Part shown: positions 16,059 to 23,508 of the stretch, in pieces | Position numbering within the stretch: position 1 is the stretch's first letter | Layout of the letters: every line of letters begins with the position of its first letter | IMG/VR virus record: IMGVR_UViG_3300000553_000139 | Coordinates: 1-36,006 of that record | From: a virus | Reading direction: 5' to 3' (one strand) | DNA: 36,006 bases | Notes under the pieces: generated by a model | The model's input: the letters and a program-made list of their open reading frames with translations, nothing else | What the model was told of the DNA's origin: nothing | Database searches by the model: none | Made by a program: the position numbers and the translations under genes

Positions 16059-17240
16059 TCAGCGCCCTTGGTACATCTTCTTGATTTGGTGTTCGGCCTT
16101 TTGCTCAGGAGTCATCTTTTCAAACTCCTCGGTAGCCGCTTTTTCGATAGCGGCGGCATCGTCATCTTTGCTGACGGAAACTGTCTTTGTGATTGCCTTT
16201 GAAGGGGCCGGAGCTGCCTCGAGCTCAGCCACCCTTTTCTTCAAGGCTTCGTTTTCATCAGCCTTCTTCCCCAATATCGCGAGCGCCACCTTCTCCTTCT
16301 TTAAAGAGTCAGCAGCGGCCTTCTTGAGTCCTTCAATTTCCGCTGCGTATTCAACATCGCCGTCATCGGTTTCATGGGAAATCATAGCTTCGACATGACC
16401 GGCTGCAGCTGCAAGGGCGGCTTTCAGATCATTGATATGACCCATCGTCTCTTTGCTGAACTTGGCACCCACCTTCTTCAGATCATCAGCCTGGGCACCC
16501 ATCATCACGACATCAGGATCCGTTGAAGCAGGGACCATGGCCTGCAGGCTGGCTATCATCTCGGAAGACTCTTCCGCTGCCATTCCCTGAAAGATCGAAC
16601 AGCCCTCGACAAGCCAATCACGGAGCCTTTGAGGGATAGGTGAGGAATCGCCTTCATATTGCGATTCCCATTCTGCATCGCTGGTGATCCAGGAGATTGA
16701 AGACAAGACGGAAGCGAGATCCGAGACGGCATACATGCCTTTTTTTAGCGGTTCGCCCTGGGCGACAATCTGCGGATCCACTACCTTGCCCAGGTCATCT
16801 GCATCTTCCGCTTTGTAGCAGGTGAAAACCGCTTCCGGGTTTGCAGGCCGGTCGACCAGGGAAACTTCAACAAGCTTGATGGCCTTGATGACGGACTTAT
16901 CAAGCTCATCCCGGCCCAGGACTTTACCACCAATACTGAATCCCTTGTAAACGCCGGTCTGGACTTTCTTGACTGCAAGAGGATCGACAATATGAGCGCC
17001 GAAGTTGGTCTTGCCCGTGTCATCCACTTCTGCTGAAATGGCGGTCCCGGCCGCAATGTTCTGATGCATCTCTCTGACCGCGCCAAACTTCATGTAATCC
17101 GGCAAAGCGGCCTTCATCGCATCAGCTGTGATTGTCTCGCCATCAGAGTCGACCGCTTCGGTGGAGGCATATCCCCACACCTTGATCGTCCCGTCATCTT
17201 GCTCCTCAGTCTTGCTTATTGCTGCATATAGCTTTTTCAC
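16059..17240 (-). CDS. prohead protease fused to scaffold-like coiled coil
   Basis: A 393-residue protein with a GTG start (GGAGG 7 bases upstream; overlaps the portal stop). Residues 1-145 are an XkdF-like/HK97-type serine protease: VWGYASTEAVDSDGE, His59 in REMHQN, Ser102 in GVYKGFSIGGKV and Asp130 in LVEVSLVDRPANPEA. Residues about 165-260 form a separate segment of unknown role and about 265-393 a long charged coiled coil (KKAAADSLKKEKVALAILGKKADENEALKKRVAELEAA), as expected for a scaffold that is cleaved after assembly. No separate scaffold gene is present, so this tail may fill that role. Confidence 0.82.
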   Translation of the reverse strand: MKKLYAAISKTEEQDDGTIKVWGYASTEAVDSDGETITADAMKAALPDYMKFGAVREMHQNIAAGTAISAEVDDTGKTNFGAHIVDPLAVKKVQTGVYKGFSIGGKVLGRDELDKSVIKAIKLVEVSLVDRPANPEAVFTCYKAEDADDLGKVVDPQIVAQGEPLKKGMYAVSDLASVLSSISWITSDAEWESQYEGDSSPIPQRLRDWLVEGCSIFQGMAAEESSEMIASLQAMVPASTDPDVVMMGAQADDLKKVGAKFSKETMGHINDLKAALAAAAGHVEAMISHETDDGDVEYAAEIEGLKKAAADSLKKEKVALAILGKKADENEALKKRVAELEAAPAPSKAITKTVSVSKDDDAAAIEKAATEEFEKMTPEQKAEHQIKKMYQGR

Positions 17241-19519
17241 TCCGTATCCTCCTCGTCGTCATAATCAGTCTCAGGCAACACGTCGCACACGCATCTCGGA
17301 TGCAAAGGAGGACCGTCGCCACCATCGTTCGGGAAATCATCATCAATACCGACGGTCACTCCGTCGATCTCTTGGCATTCTTCGCAGCACGTAGGGGCCG
17401 CGATCCACGTCTTGCCCTGGACAACTCCGCTTGCCTTGTAGGCATTCAGATTGCCGTTGACGTCTGCAAAGGCTGTTTCTGTCCTGGCGATCGTCTCAGC
17501 CCGGGCATCACTGAATGCGTAATTGTCGGCGATCATGTCGGCGAGCTCGTCATTGCTCAGACCATCTTCCATGGCCTGCTGGATATCGCTTCTCAGGTAC
17601 TCGCGAGTGCTGTCAGTGATCGCCCACTCTGCATCCGGATTTTCCACCAGCTCACCATCAACCCATTTCATGCCGACAAGCTCTGCGGACCGCTGCTGGG
17701 CATACTCAACGGCCTTTTCATTCACCAGGTCAGTCATCTCTTTTGGAATATCGCCAATCCCCAGCTGCAGGAAGGCTTCACCTGAGCCGTCCTTGCCGAT
17801 GATCTCGATGATCTCCTGGACATCAGATGCCATTTCGTCCCATCCGTTCAGCTGGATATTCTTTATGATCAAAATGAGCCTTGCCTCATCGTCGGCAGAT
17901 AGCTTCTTTCCCAGAGTATCAATAACCTGACTTGCAACATCCTTCGCCTGCGCCTTGAAGAAGGATTTCAGCACGTTTTCCATCTTCTGCCTTTCGCCCA
18001 CAATCGCAGGGCGTTCCCTGTCGATGTGGGCCACCTGTTTTTTTCCCTTTGTCACTGCCCCCTTTTCTTTCCCCTGGGCAGCAGCAGCCGTACCTTCTTC
18101 CTTCGAGGGCACATTGGTATCGGTGGTTTCAGGAACCTGGACAGGTGCATCCGGAGCGGCACCAGGAGCGGCAACCACGATAGGAGGCGGAGGCGGTTCT
18201 GGTTCTGGCGGGGGATTGATGATGTCCTTTAAAAGAATCGGACCTGTTGCCGTGTAGATCATCAACTCGTTGCCATTAGGGTCAGGATCAAGCCCATCGA
18301 TAGCCCTGGCCTCGTTGATGGTCATGGATCCGTTCTTCATCTTGGTATCCACAATCTTCGCCTGGATCTCAGGCTGCATCGCGGTTTCTTCTTCCCAGAA
18401 GAAGCCCAGGTCAGGAAAACCAAGATATTTTCCAATGATCGTGTTGGCCAACTGCTGGATCCACAGCATGATCGGCTCAAGGCCTTCGGAGATTGCCGCT
18501 TCCTGAGCCGTCTCAGCTGTCGCACGATTCATCTGCTTCGTGAAAGCTTGAGGGCTGATAGAGAACGCAAAGCAGACGATCCGAGCAAGCCATTCGTCAA
18601 AGTCATCCTTTGTAACGCCAGCCTTGGTCTCTTGTATTTTAAGGCCGCCCGGGACAAACTTTGCGTGACTCCTGGCTGCCGTGTTTCCCTCAAGGAGAGA
18701 ATCCCAATATTTCTGAAACTGAGCTATCTGATCAGGGTTCCAGGTCTCAGGGACACCGATCAACGCCTCGGGGATATTCCCTTCGGTGTAATATTGAAGC
18801 TGGTGAAGGGATCGACGAAGCGCCACGTTTACAGTGAAGACGATCTGCTCGACCGGCGAATATCCATACACCTTATGAGTGCGGGGATTTCTCGGCATGT
18901 AAATCATTTCATCCGTCGAATAGTCGACTGCTGGCATCCCCTTTAATACTTGCTGGTACGCCACCTGTGGAGCTGCAGGAGTTCTTCCTGACTGATCGAC
19001 AATACGCTTGATCGTCGATCCGTCGATAGGGTCGAATGAATACGGCTGGCCGCCAACAGTCGGATGGACGTAAAGAGTTGGAGCGTCCAGGACAAACAGA
19101 TCCTCGAGCAGCATGCGCAGCCAGGTCGACCAGTCGTGCTCTTTGTCTGGAAGCTGCAGGAAGTCGTAAACTGTCTTGCAACGGTCATCTGCCTGGGCTT
19201 TCTCGTCCTTCGGCTTGATGTTCCAGGTCATCTTTGCAATCTGGTCTTTCCTGGTCTCGATGACCAGGCGCAAGACGTCGCAAGTCTCTGAAAGCGATCG
19301 CATCTGAGTGAAGGTGATATTCTCGCCATCTCTCGGCTGTCTGGACACGTTCTGCATCACAGGAAAGTCGAACTGTCTGCCGATCGCAGCGTCTTGCGCA
19401 ACAGGAGCCAACGGATCACCCGGGCCGAACCAATCAGGCTTCTTGCCGGTGAGAATATATTTGACGCCGGTAGTCAATCGCGTGATCAGCCCGGCTTCAA
19501 TTGGTTTCTTGTTCGCCAT
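17237..19519 (-). CDS. portal protein fused to MuF-type head morphogenesis domain
   Basis: A 760-residue protein, much longer than a usual portal. Residues about 60-435 are portal: TCDVLRLVIETRKDQIAKMTW, then DLFVLDAPTLYVHP, then MIYMPRNPRTHKVYGYSPVEQIV and the stem/wing part. A Pro-rich linker (436-460) follows. Residues about 505-750 are a MuF/SPP1 gp7-like minor head domain with DARAETIARTETAFADVNG, the pair CCEECQEIDG (Cys712, Cys715) and PPLHPRCVCDV (Cys743, Cys745), which likely bind zinc. In most phages the two are separate neighbouring genes. The start overlaps the terminase stop as TAATG. Confidence 0.85.
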   Translation of the reverse strand: MANKKPIEAGLITRLTTGVKYILTGKKPDWFGPGDPLAPVAQDAAIGRQFDFPVMQNVSRQPRDGENITFTQMRSLSETCDVLRLVIETRKDQIAKMTWNIKPKDEKAQADDRCKTVYDFLQLPDKEHDWSTWLRMLLEDLFVLDAPTLYVHPTVGGQPYSFDPIDGSTIKRIVDQSGRTPAAPQVAYQQVLKGMPAVDYSTDEMIYMPRNPRTHKVYGYSPVEQIVFTVNVALRRSLHQLQYYTEGNIPEALIGVPETWNPDQIAQFQKYWDSLLEGNTAARSHAKFVPGGLKIQETKAGVTKDDFDEWLARIVCFAFSISPQAFTKQMNRATAETAQEAAISEGLEPIMLWIQQLANTIIGKYLGFPDLGFFWEEETAMQPEIQAKIVDTKMKNGSMTINEARAIDGLDPDPNGNELMIYTATGPILLKDIINPPPEPEPPPPPIVVAAPGAAPDAPVQVPETTDTNVPSKEEGTAAAAQGKEKGAVTKGKKQVAHIDRERPAIVGERQKMENVLKSFFKAQAKDVASQVIDTLGKKLSADDEARLILIIKNIQLNGWDEMASDVQEIIEIIGKDGSGEAFLQLGIGDIPKEMTDLVNEKAVEYAQQRSAELVGMKWVDGELVENPDAEWAITDSTREYLRSDIQQAMEDGLSNDELADMIADNYAFSDARAETIARTETAFADVNGNLNAYKASGVVQGKTWIAAPTCCEECQEIDGVTVGIDDDFPNDGGDGPPLHPRCVCDVLPETDYDDEEDTE

Positions 19520-21867
19520 TACGCATTCCCCTTCGCTTGATTGGCATAGAAGTCAAGAATGCCTGTTGTGTTGTCGGTAAACATGCCGAATGCTCCACCC
19601 GCTGCATCTGCGTCGTCATCGTGCTTTTTGGGATTGCCGTCGAAAGATTCAAGGGAGCAAAACACGGCTTCATTCCAGTCGCCCCTGACAAACAGCACAT
19701 TCCCGGCTTTGCATTGTGCTGAGAACGGGCCGAACCTTGTCACCTTGTCGCCACGCTCAGGCCTGGCCGAAACGGAGTATCCGGACAGATCAAGAACCAT
19801 GTCTTTCGCCTGTGCCTTTCCGGCCTGCCCTGGATCTTGAGGCAACCCGATACGAACCGAAGTTCCGTCACTGCTCGCCAGATTTTTCAAAGACTGACGC
19901 ACCTCGAATGGCCCCACTCGATCTCGGTAGACATGCTTCACATAGAATCGTTTGGTCTTTCTGCAGCGTCCCATTCTCCAGCCGACAGTCCAGTCCGGAT
20001 CATTGGTACCGTCATACTCAGTAGCGGCAAGATCCCAATATCGGACCTCATCGAGATCAGCCGGCGCAACATCGACAACTGATACCCATTCGCGCCGGAA
20101 ATAGAGCCCCGCTGCAGGACGGATCTTCCAATTGCCTCCAAGCAATCGAGCCTGGGTCACGACATCCAGCGCCTTAAGGTTGGCAAGGTACCCAGGGTCT
20201 TTCTTGAGAAGCGCAGGATTGTCATGGATTGTCGATGGAATGAACGTGAATGATTTCGGCTCACATTCCGGGCCGTGCTGGTCTATAAGTTCCTGTCTGG
20301 AGGCACCCCATGCGATTTTGTCATTCACTCGACAGAACCAGCGGATCACGCCGCCGCGCTCTTTTATTGGATATCCTGTCTCCTGATCAATCCACCACGC
20401 GATAAGTTCAGCGACGAAGGAATCAGGATCCGGGTTACAGGTGCCGCGGATATAAGGACGCACTCCACAGGTTGAACGATTCCGGGAAAGCATATAGAAG
20501 AATTGATTGCGGGTGAAATGCGTCAACTCGTCAAAGCAGTTCTTGTTGACTAATCCAAAATCTGTTATATAATGCGAAGTGTCTTCAATAGTTAAATCAA
20601 CAACAAATCTTTTCCCGCATGGCTTTATACTCAATGAATCAAGATAAACATCCTCTTCCGCAATCAGTTCTTTCCCCGTATACGGGTGGACATACCGTAA
20701 TTTACGGAGGATATGTCTTTGAGCTTTGTCCTGATCACCCGAAGGCAAACCATTTTGGATTTGTCGTACAACATCGATTAGTAAAAGAGAGGGAGTCCGG
20801 TTTCTACCTTTCCCCACACATGCAAGTGCACCATAAAAACGGTGATAAAACTGACAATTCTCCAGAGAACCTTGAAATATTAAACCGTTCAGAACATATG
20901 AGGATGCACAGGAAAAAAGATTTCGAGAAAAAGCATACGCCCTTGACGCAAAAGATAGTGAAGGAGGCTCTTTTTCGAGGTGGCTTAAAACACGCCGCGG
21001 CCGTTCTTGGTTGCCACACAGAGACAATTCGCAACCGGTACCCGGACCTTGTTTCTCCTTATAAAAGGAAAAGCCCGACGAAAATTGACGATCCCGAGAT
21101 AATTGAAAAAGTATTGTCTTGCGCCAAAAACGAGAGAAAAAGCGTGAGAGATACCGTCCAAGAAACTGGAGTTTCTTACCGCACCATAATGAGAATTTGC
21201 GACAGGAACGGGGTCCAATGGATTGCTCCATTCCGAGGGAAAGGTGAGATTCATTCACAATATCGTCGTAAGACTTCCATCCCGAGTCCGTCAAAATCTT
21301 GTGAGTGAACGAATGCTCCTGAAACTTTCCGTTTCTTGCTTTAGCCCTTACACAATTTTCTAAACGCCGATTTCCTTTCCATAAAACCTTCTTACTCCCT
21401 TGGAGTGTACGTACCTCGTCACCTATCTCTATTTCTGACAGAGCTTTTTTTGTTCCATCTGCCATGCTGATCAAGGTGTCTTCAGCGCAACAGATCAGCG
21501 GAACTTCCGCACCTTGCCAATCGAGGACGGATGTTTCCTGCTCGAGGTGTCCGATTGCAACCTTGCCGCCTTTCGGAAATTGATATGTCAGGTTGGAAAT
21601 GTTCGGCTTTCCACCAGCCAGGGAAAGAATATTTCCCATCTGGTCCCAGGTAGATCCAGGCTTCTTTGCATCCGCCAAAGTCCGACGAAAGATGACGGTG
21701 TAAAAACCTTTATTCCCCTGGACGTGTCGCAAAGGCTCAAGGAGAAGCGCCCAGCTTTTTCCACCACCAGCCGCACCGCCATAGATAGCGATATCAGCTG
21801 ATGTGCTGAGGAAAACAGTCTGTGCGCCTGCTTGCGGCCTAATCTCCATCATTGTCATTTCTGCCAT
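19519..21867 (-). CDS. terL: terminase large subunit interrupted by an intein
   Basis: The continuous frame encodes 782 residues from the ATG at 21867 (starts at 21858, 21852 or 21849 are also possible; none has a clear ribosome site). The ATPase Walker A is YGGAAGGGKSWA; Walker B is split by an intein: EVPLI before, CFDELTHF after. After removal of about 318 residues the mature enzyme is about 464 residues, the normal size. The C-terminal RNase H-like nuclease keeps its acidic residues: VRYWDLAATEY, GLPQDPGQAGK and KKHDDDADA. It packages DNA through the portal. Because the Walker B aspartate-glutamate pair lies right after the intein, the unspliced protein should be inactive. Confidence 0.93.
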   Translation of the reverse strand: MAEMTMMEIRPQAGAQTVFLSTSADIAIYGGAAGGGKSWALLLEPLRHVQGNKGFYTVIFRRTLADAKKPGSTWDQMGNILSLAGGKPNISNLTYQFPKGGKVAIGHLEQETSVLDWQGAEVPLICCAEDTLISMADGTKKALSEIEIGDEVRTLQGSKKVLWKGNRRLENCVRAKARNGKFQEHSFTHKILTDSGWKSYDDIVNESHLSLGMEQSIGPRSCRKFSLWCGKKLQFLGRYLSRFFSRFWRKTILFQLSRDRQFSSGFSFYKEKQGPGTGCELSLCGNQERPRRVLSHLEKEPPSLSFASRAYAFSRNLFSCASSYVLNGLIFQGSLENCQFYHRFYGALACVGKGRNRTPSLLLIDVVRQIQNGLPSGDQDKAQRHILRKLRYVHPYTGKELIAEEDVYLDSLSIKPCGKRFVVDLTIEDTSHYITDFGLVNKNCFDELTHFTRNQFFYMLSRNRSTCGVRPYIRGTCNPDPDSFVAELIAWWIDQETGYPIKERGGVIRWFCRVNDKIAWGASRQELIDQHGPECEPKSFTFIPSTIHDNPALLKKDPGYLANLKALDVVTQARLLGGNWKIRPAAGLYFRREWVSVVDVAPADLDEVRYWDLAATEYDGTNDPDWTVGWRMGRCRKTKRFYVKHVYRDRVGPFEVRQSLKNLASSDGTSVRIGLPQDPGQAGKAQAKDMVLDLSGYSVSARPERGDKVTRFGPFSAQCKAGNVLFVRGDWNEAVFCSLESFDGNPKKHDDDADAAGGAFGMFTDNTTGILDFYANQAKGNA
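20546..20573 (+). promoter_or_regulatory. sigma70-like promoter for the antisense HNH gene
   Basis: TTGACT (20546-20551), a 16-base spacer, then a perfect TATAAT (20568-20573). Transcription would begin near 20580, leaving about 39 bases before the HNH ATG at 20619. The hexamers lie within the last dozen intein codons (the minus strand reads SHYITDFGLVNKN across them), so the promoter is inside the intein and would travel with it. Chance similarity is possible since these codons are also under protein constraint. Confidence 0.55.
20619..21308 (+). CDS. HNH homing endonuclease encoded antisense within the intein
   Basis: A 229-residue protein on the strand opposite to the terminase. Residues 32-97 match HNH_3-type homing endonucleases: YVFELCPDHPKANHFGFVVQHRLV, then VHHKNGDKTDNSPENLEIL, then SEHMRMH, with His71-His72, Asn84 and His93 as the catalytic and metal residues. 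Two helix-turn-helix-like segments follow (about 122-142, HAAAVLGCHTETIRNRY, and 174-198, VRDTVQETGVSYRTIMRICDRNGV), suitable for target recognition. No Shine-Dalgarno precedes the ATG at 20619 or the second ATG at 20634. The full frame lies within the intein, overlapping both splicing domains at its ends. It would cut intein-less terminase alleles. Confidence 0.85.
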   Translation: MALYSMNQDKHPLPQSVLSPYTGGHTVIYGGYVFELCPDHPKANHFGFVVQHRLVKERESGFYLSPHMQVHHKNGDKTDNSPENLEILNRSEHMRMHRKKDFEKKHTPLTQKIVKEALFRGGLKHAAAVLGCHTETIRNRYPDLVSPYKRKSPTKIDDPEIIEKVLSCAKNERKSVRDTVQETGVSYRTIMRICDRNGVQWIAPFRGKGEIHSQYRRKTSIPSPSKSCE

Positions 21868-22378
21868 TGTCAGGAAGGAAGATATGAACAAAAGCTGATT
21901 TTGTTGTCAGGGTTCCCTCTAACTCAACTCTTTCTTTGAACATGCCGAGGTGTCTGGCGATAAGCTCAAGGGCTCTGATCTTGTCGTTGGTCTTGAGCTT
22001 CAACGTGCGGCCATTCTCGCTGAAGGATTCAGAGACCTCAGAGACAAAAGCCGCTTCTTCATCGGTAAGCTCTGAGCTTTCGCGGAGTGAAACGCCACCA
22101 GGTCCCCACTTCATCACTGCCCGAGGATCGCCGAACCCAATCTTTGCCAGTTCGTTCAAGACACGATCAGAGGTTATCTCAGTTCGCTTCTCTCGATCGG
22201 CCATTGCCTTCTGGATAGCCTCTGCTATCTCAGGTTTTCTCAGGATCTCATATCCAATAGAATCTGCTCTCTTGGCGCTATACCCTGCTCTGATTGCAGC
22301 CTGGGTAGCGTTGAGGTCAACGAGGTATTCGGCAACGAATAATCGCTGTTTTTTTGAGGTGATTCCTTTTCCGGCCAT
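21839..22378 (-). CDS. terS: terminase small subunit (Terminase_2 family)
   Basis: A 179-residue protein. The N-terminal half is classic: LTSKKQRLF-like ITSKKQRLFVAEYLVDLNATQAAIRAGYS, then SIGYEILRKPEIAEAIQ, a DNA-binding helix-turn-helix domain. Next come DRVLNELAKIGFGDPRAV and KIRALELIARHLGMF, also typical of this family. It recognises the packaging site and passes DNA to the large subunit. AGGAA six bases before the ATG supports the start, and a late promoter is expected in the gap upstream. It overlaps the large subunit gene. Confidence 0.93.
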   Translation of the reverse strand: MAGKGITSKKQRLFVAEYLVDLNATQAAIRAGYSAKRADSIGYEILRKPEIAEAIQKAMADREKRTEITSDRVLNELAKIGFGDPRAVMKWGPGGVSLRESSELTDEEAAFVSEVSESFSENGRTLKLKTNDKIRALELIARHLGMFKERVELEGTLTTKSAFVHIFLPDNGRNDNDGD

Positions 22379-22586
22379 TGAATATTCCTGAAAATTATAA
22401 AACTTTTTTCAAGATAACCATGGCCGGGTAAAAAAGTAAATGTACTTTCTAGCTTTTAATTCTATGATATTATTTATCCATACTTTTCAACACATACAGA
22501 CTATTAAATATGGATAAATAATCGTGAATGCAGCTTGGGAATAAAATTGAGAATAAATTCTTTGAAAATTGCAGAGAAAATCGCCC
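22379..22586. promoter_or_regulatory. late-operon control region with 14-bp inverted repeat
   Basis: A 208-base AT-rich gap between the early-operon end and the terminase genes. It contains a perfect 14-bp inverted repeat, ATTATTTATCCATA (22469-22482) and TATGGATAAATAAT (22509-22522), spaced by 26 bases. On the minus strand a TTGAAA (22490-22485) lies between the arms and a TATAAT lies just before the terminase ribosome site, but these two are not spaced as a pair. A near direct repeat, AAAATCGCCC with similar flanks, lies at 22577-22586 and 22597-22606. This is the likely late promoter and regulator-binding site; hexamers are not certain. Confidence 0.5.
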
Positions 22587-22904
22587 TCAATTTGGTAAAA
22601 TCGCCCCAATTTTCTTCAATTCATTTTCAAGTTCGACCAGGGAATTTTTACCGACAGCTTTGAATTTTAAAATCTTACTCCTCCCAGCTTCAAGAACCTG
22701 CAGGATGGTAGTGATCCCGTTTTTCGACAAAGCGTTCCGCATCCTGGCGCTCATCTCCAAATCATCCAGAGAGGTTTCCTTTGGCTGCTCATCGCTTCCG
22801 GATCCGGAAGCCTCAACCGTGGAAGTCTTATGGATGATGTTTCGAAAAAACCCTCTCATCTCTTCTTTGTCCTCTTCGTTTTCAAGTTGAAAAATTATCC
22901 TCAT
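22587..22904 (-). CDS. free-standing RNA polymerase alpha C-terminal domain homologue
   Basis: A 105-residue protein. Residues about 45-103 match the alpha subunit C-terminal domain: SLDDLEMSARMRNALSKNGI, then FKAVGKNSLVELENELKKIG. Compared with E. coli alpha, the DNA-contact residues R265, N268, G296, S299 and E302 correspond to Arg54, Asn57, Gly85, Ser88 and Glu91 here; K298 is Asn87. The N-terminal 45 residues are an acidic helix and a Ser-rich linker, not an alpha NTD. The start at 22904 overlaps the previous stop as ATGA and has GAGGG upstream; a GTG at 22961 is rejected. It is the last early gene, next to the late control region, suggesting a transcription role (inference). Confidence 0.82.
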   Translation of the reverse strand: MRIIFQLENEEDKEEMRGFFRNIIHKTSTVEASGSGSDEQPKETSLDDLEMSARMRNALSKNGITTILQVLEAGRSKILKFKAVGKNSLVELENELKKIGAILPN

Positions 22905-23071
22905 AACTCCCTCTGATTTGATTTTTGTACTGTCGCATGTTCGGCCGCTGAGGCCGACCACACAACATCATTCCGCATGAGTTTTCCCTCACAGCTGGGA
23001 CAAAGGCTTTCCGAAGGATCTACTTCCTTGGAGCATCCGGCGCATAGATTGCTTGGTAACCGCTCGGTCAT
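22901..23071 (-). CDS. 56-residue zinc-ribbon protein
   Basis: A 56-residue frame from the ATG at 23071-23069 to a TGA at 22903-22901. It has two Cys pairs, CAGC (10-13) and CPSC (24-27), with SKEVDPSESL between them, a compact zinc ribbon. The C-terminal half is polar with no motif. Both ends overlap neighbours as ATGA: with the putative helicase loader upstream and the alpha-CTD gene downstream. This gapless chain is strong support for a real gene. Function unknown; such ribbons bind nucleic acid or protein partners. Confidence 0.72.
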   Translation of the reverse strand: MTERLPSNLCAGCSKEVDPSESLCPSCEGKLMRNDVVWSASAAEHATVQKSNQREL

Positions 23072-23508
23072 TGGGTAACCTCAGCATCGCCCTGGGCAAA
23101 GAATTTTATCCGGTCCTGTTGACTCACTGCCTCGTCCATGGACAAGTCACCAGCCAGCATCCTCTTGATGATTTCAAGGTGCTGTAGATTCCTCTCGACT
23201 TCTTCCGGCGTGAGATTCACTGTCTGCTCAGCCAGTCTTTTTTGATTCAAATCCTGCTGCAGCTGCTGTGATGCAGCCTGGAACGCACTTTCCTTGAGTT
23301 CGAGGAGCTGCTTGATTGTCGGGAAAAAACTCGTCTCACGCTCCACCATATCGGCAGCCACCAAAAACTGCTCATTTGAGAAAACAGGAAGGAGATGGTG
23401 CATCACCTTTCCGCAGAAGAAAGCCAGCTCTGCTTCAGATTTTTTCCCGCAAAACATCACGTTCCAACCGACAACCACTCTTTTCACCGTTCTTGGATCA
23501 AGCCTCAT
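23068..23508 (-). CDS. putative replicative helicase loader
   Basis: A 146-residue protein directly after the replication initiator, overlapping it by 11 bases. The helical N-terminal part (AELAFFCGKVMHHLLPVFSNEQFLVAADMVERETSFFPTIKQLLELKESA) has the pattern of G39P-type loader/inhibitor proteins, in which a helical domain ends in a F-PT-I- motif. The rest is a charged helix rich in Gln and Glu (QQLQQDLNQKRLAEQTVNLTPEEVERNL). Phage replication modules often pair an initiator with such a protein to load host DnaB. Assignment rests on order and pattern; no AAA domain is present. Confidence 0.6.
   Translation of the reverse strand: MRLDPRTVKRVVVGWNVMFCGKKSEAELAFFCGKVMHHLLPVFSNEQFLVAADMVERETSFFPTIKQLLELKESAFQAASQQLQQDLNQKRLAEQTVNLTPEEVERNLQHLEIIKRMLAGDLSMDEAVSQQDRIKFFAQGDAEVTQ

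Larger units (their letters stand above)
20539..21492 (-). mobile_element. intein in the terminase Walker B motif, with antisense endonuclease gene
   Basis: About 318 residues from Cys (TGT at 21492-21490) to Asn (AAC ending at 20539). N-terminal splicing block A is CCAEDTLISMADGTKKALSEIEIGDEV; block B is EHSFTHKILTDSGW. C-terminal blocks are RFVVDLTIEDTSHYITDFGLVNKN, followed by the +1 Cys. Choosing the first Cys as residue 1 gives Thr at position 6 (CCAEDT) and restores LICFDELTHF on splicing. The penultimate residue is Lys, not the usual His. Between the splicing blocks, roughly residues 227-395 have no endonuclease or other fold pattern and are rich in Ser, Phe, Cys, Arg, as expected for the antisense of another gene. 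That gene is the plus-strand HNH endonuclease. Confidence 0.9.

Noticed and set aside
21490-21492. First Cys as the last N-extein residue, with the second Cys as intein residue 1
   Set aside because: That would leave ICCFDEL after splicing and put Thr at position 5 of the intein; the first Cys as residue 1 gives the usual Thr6 and the expected ICFDEL.
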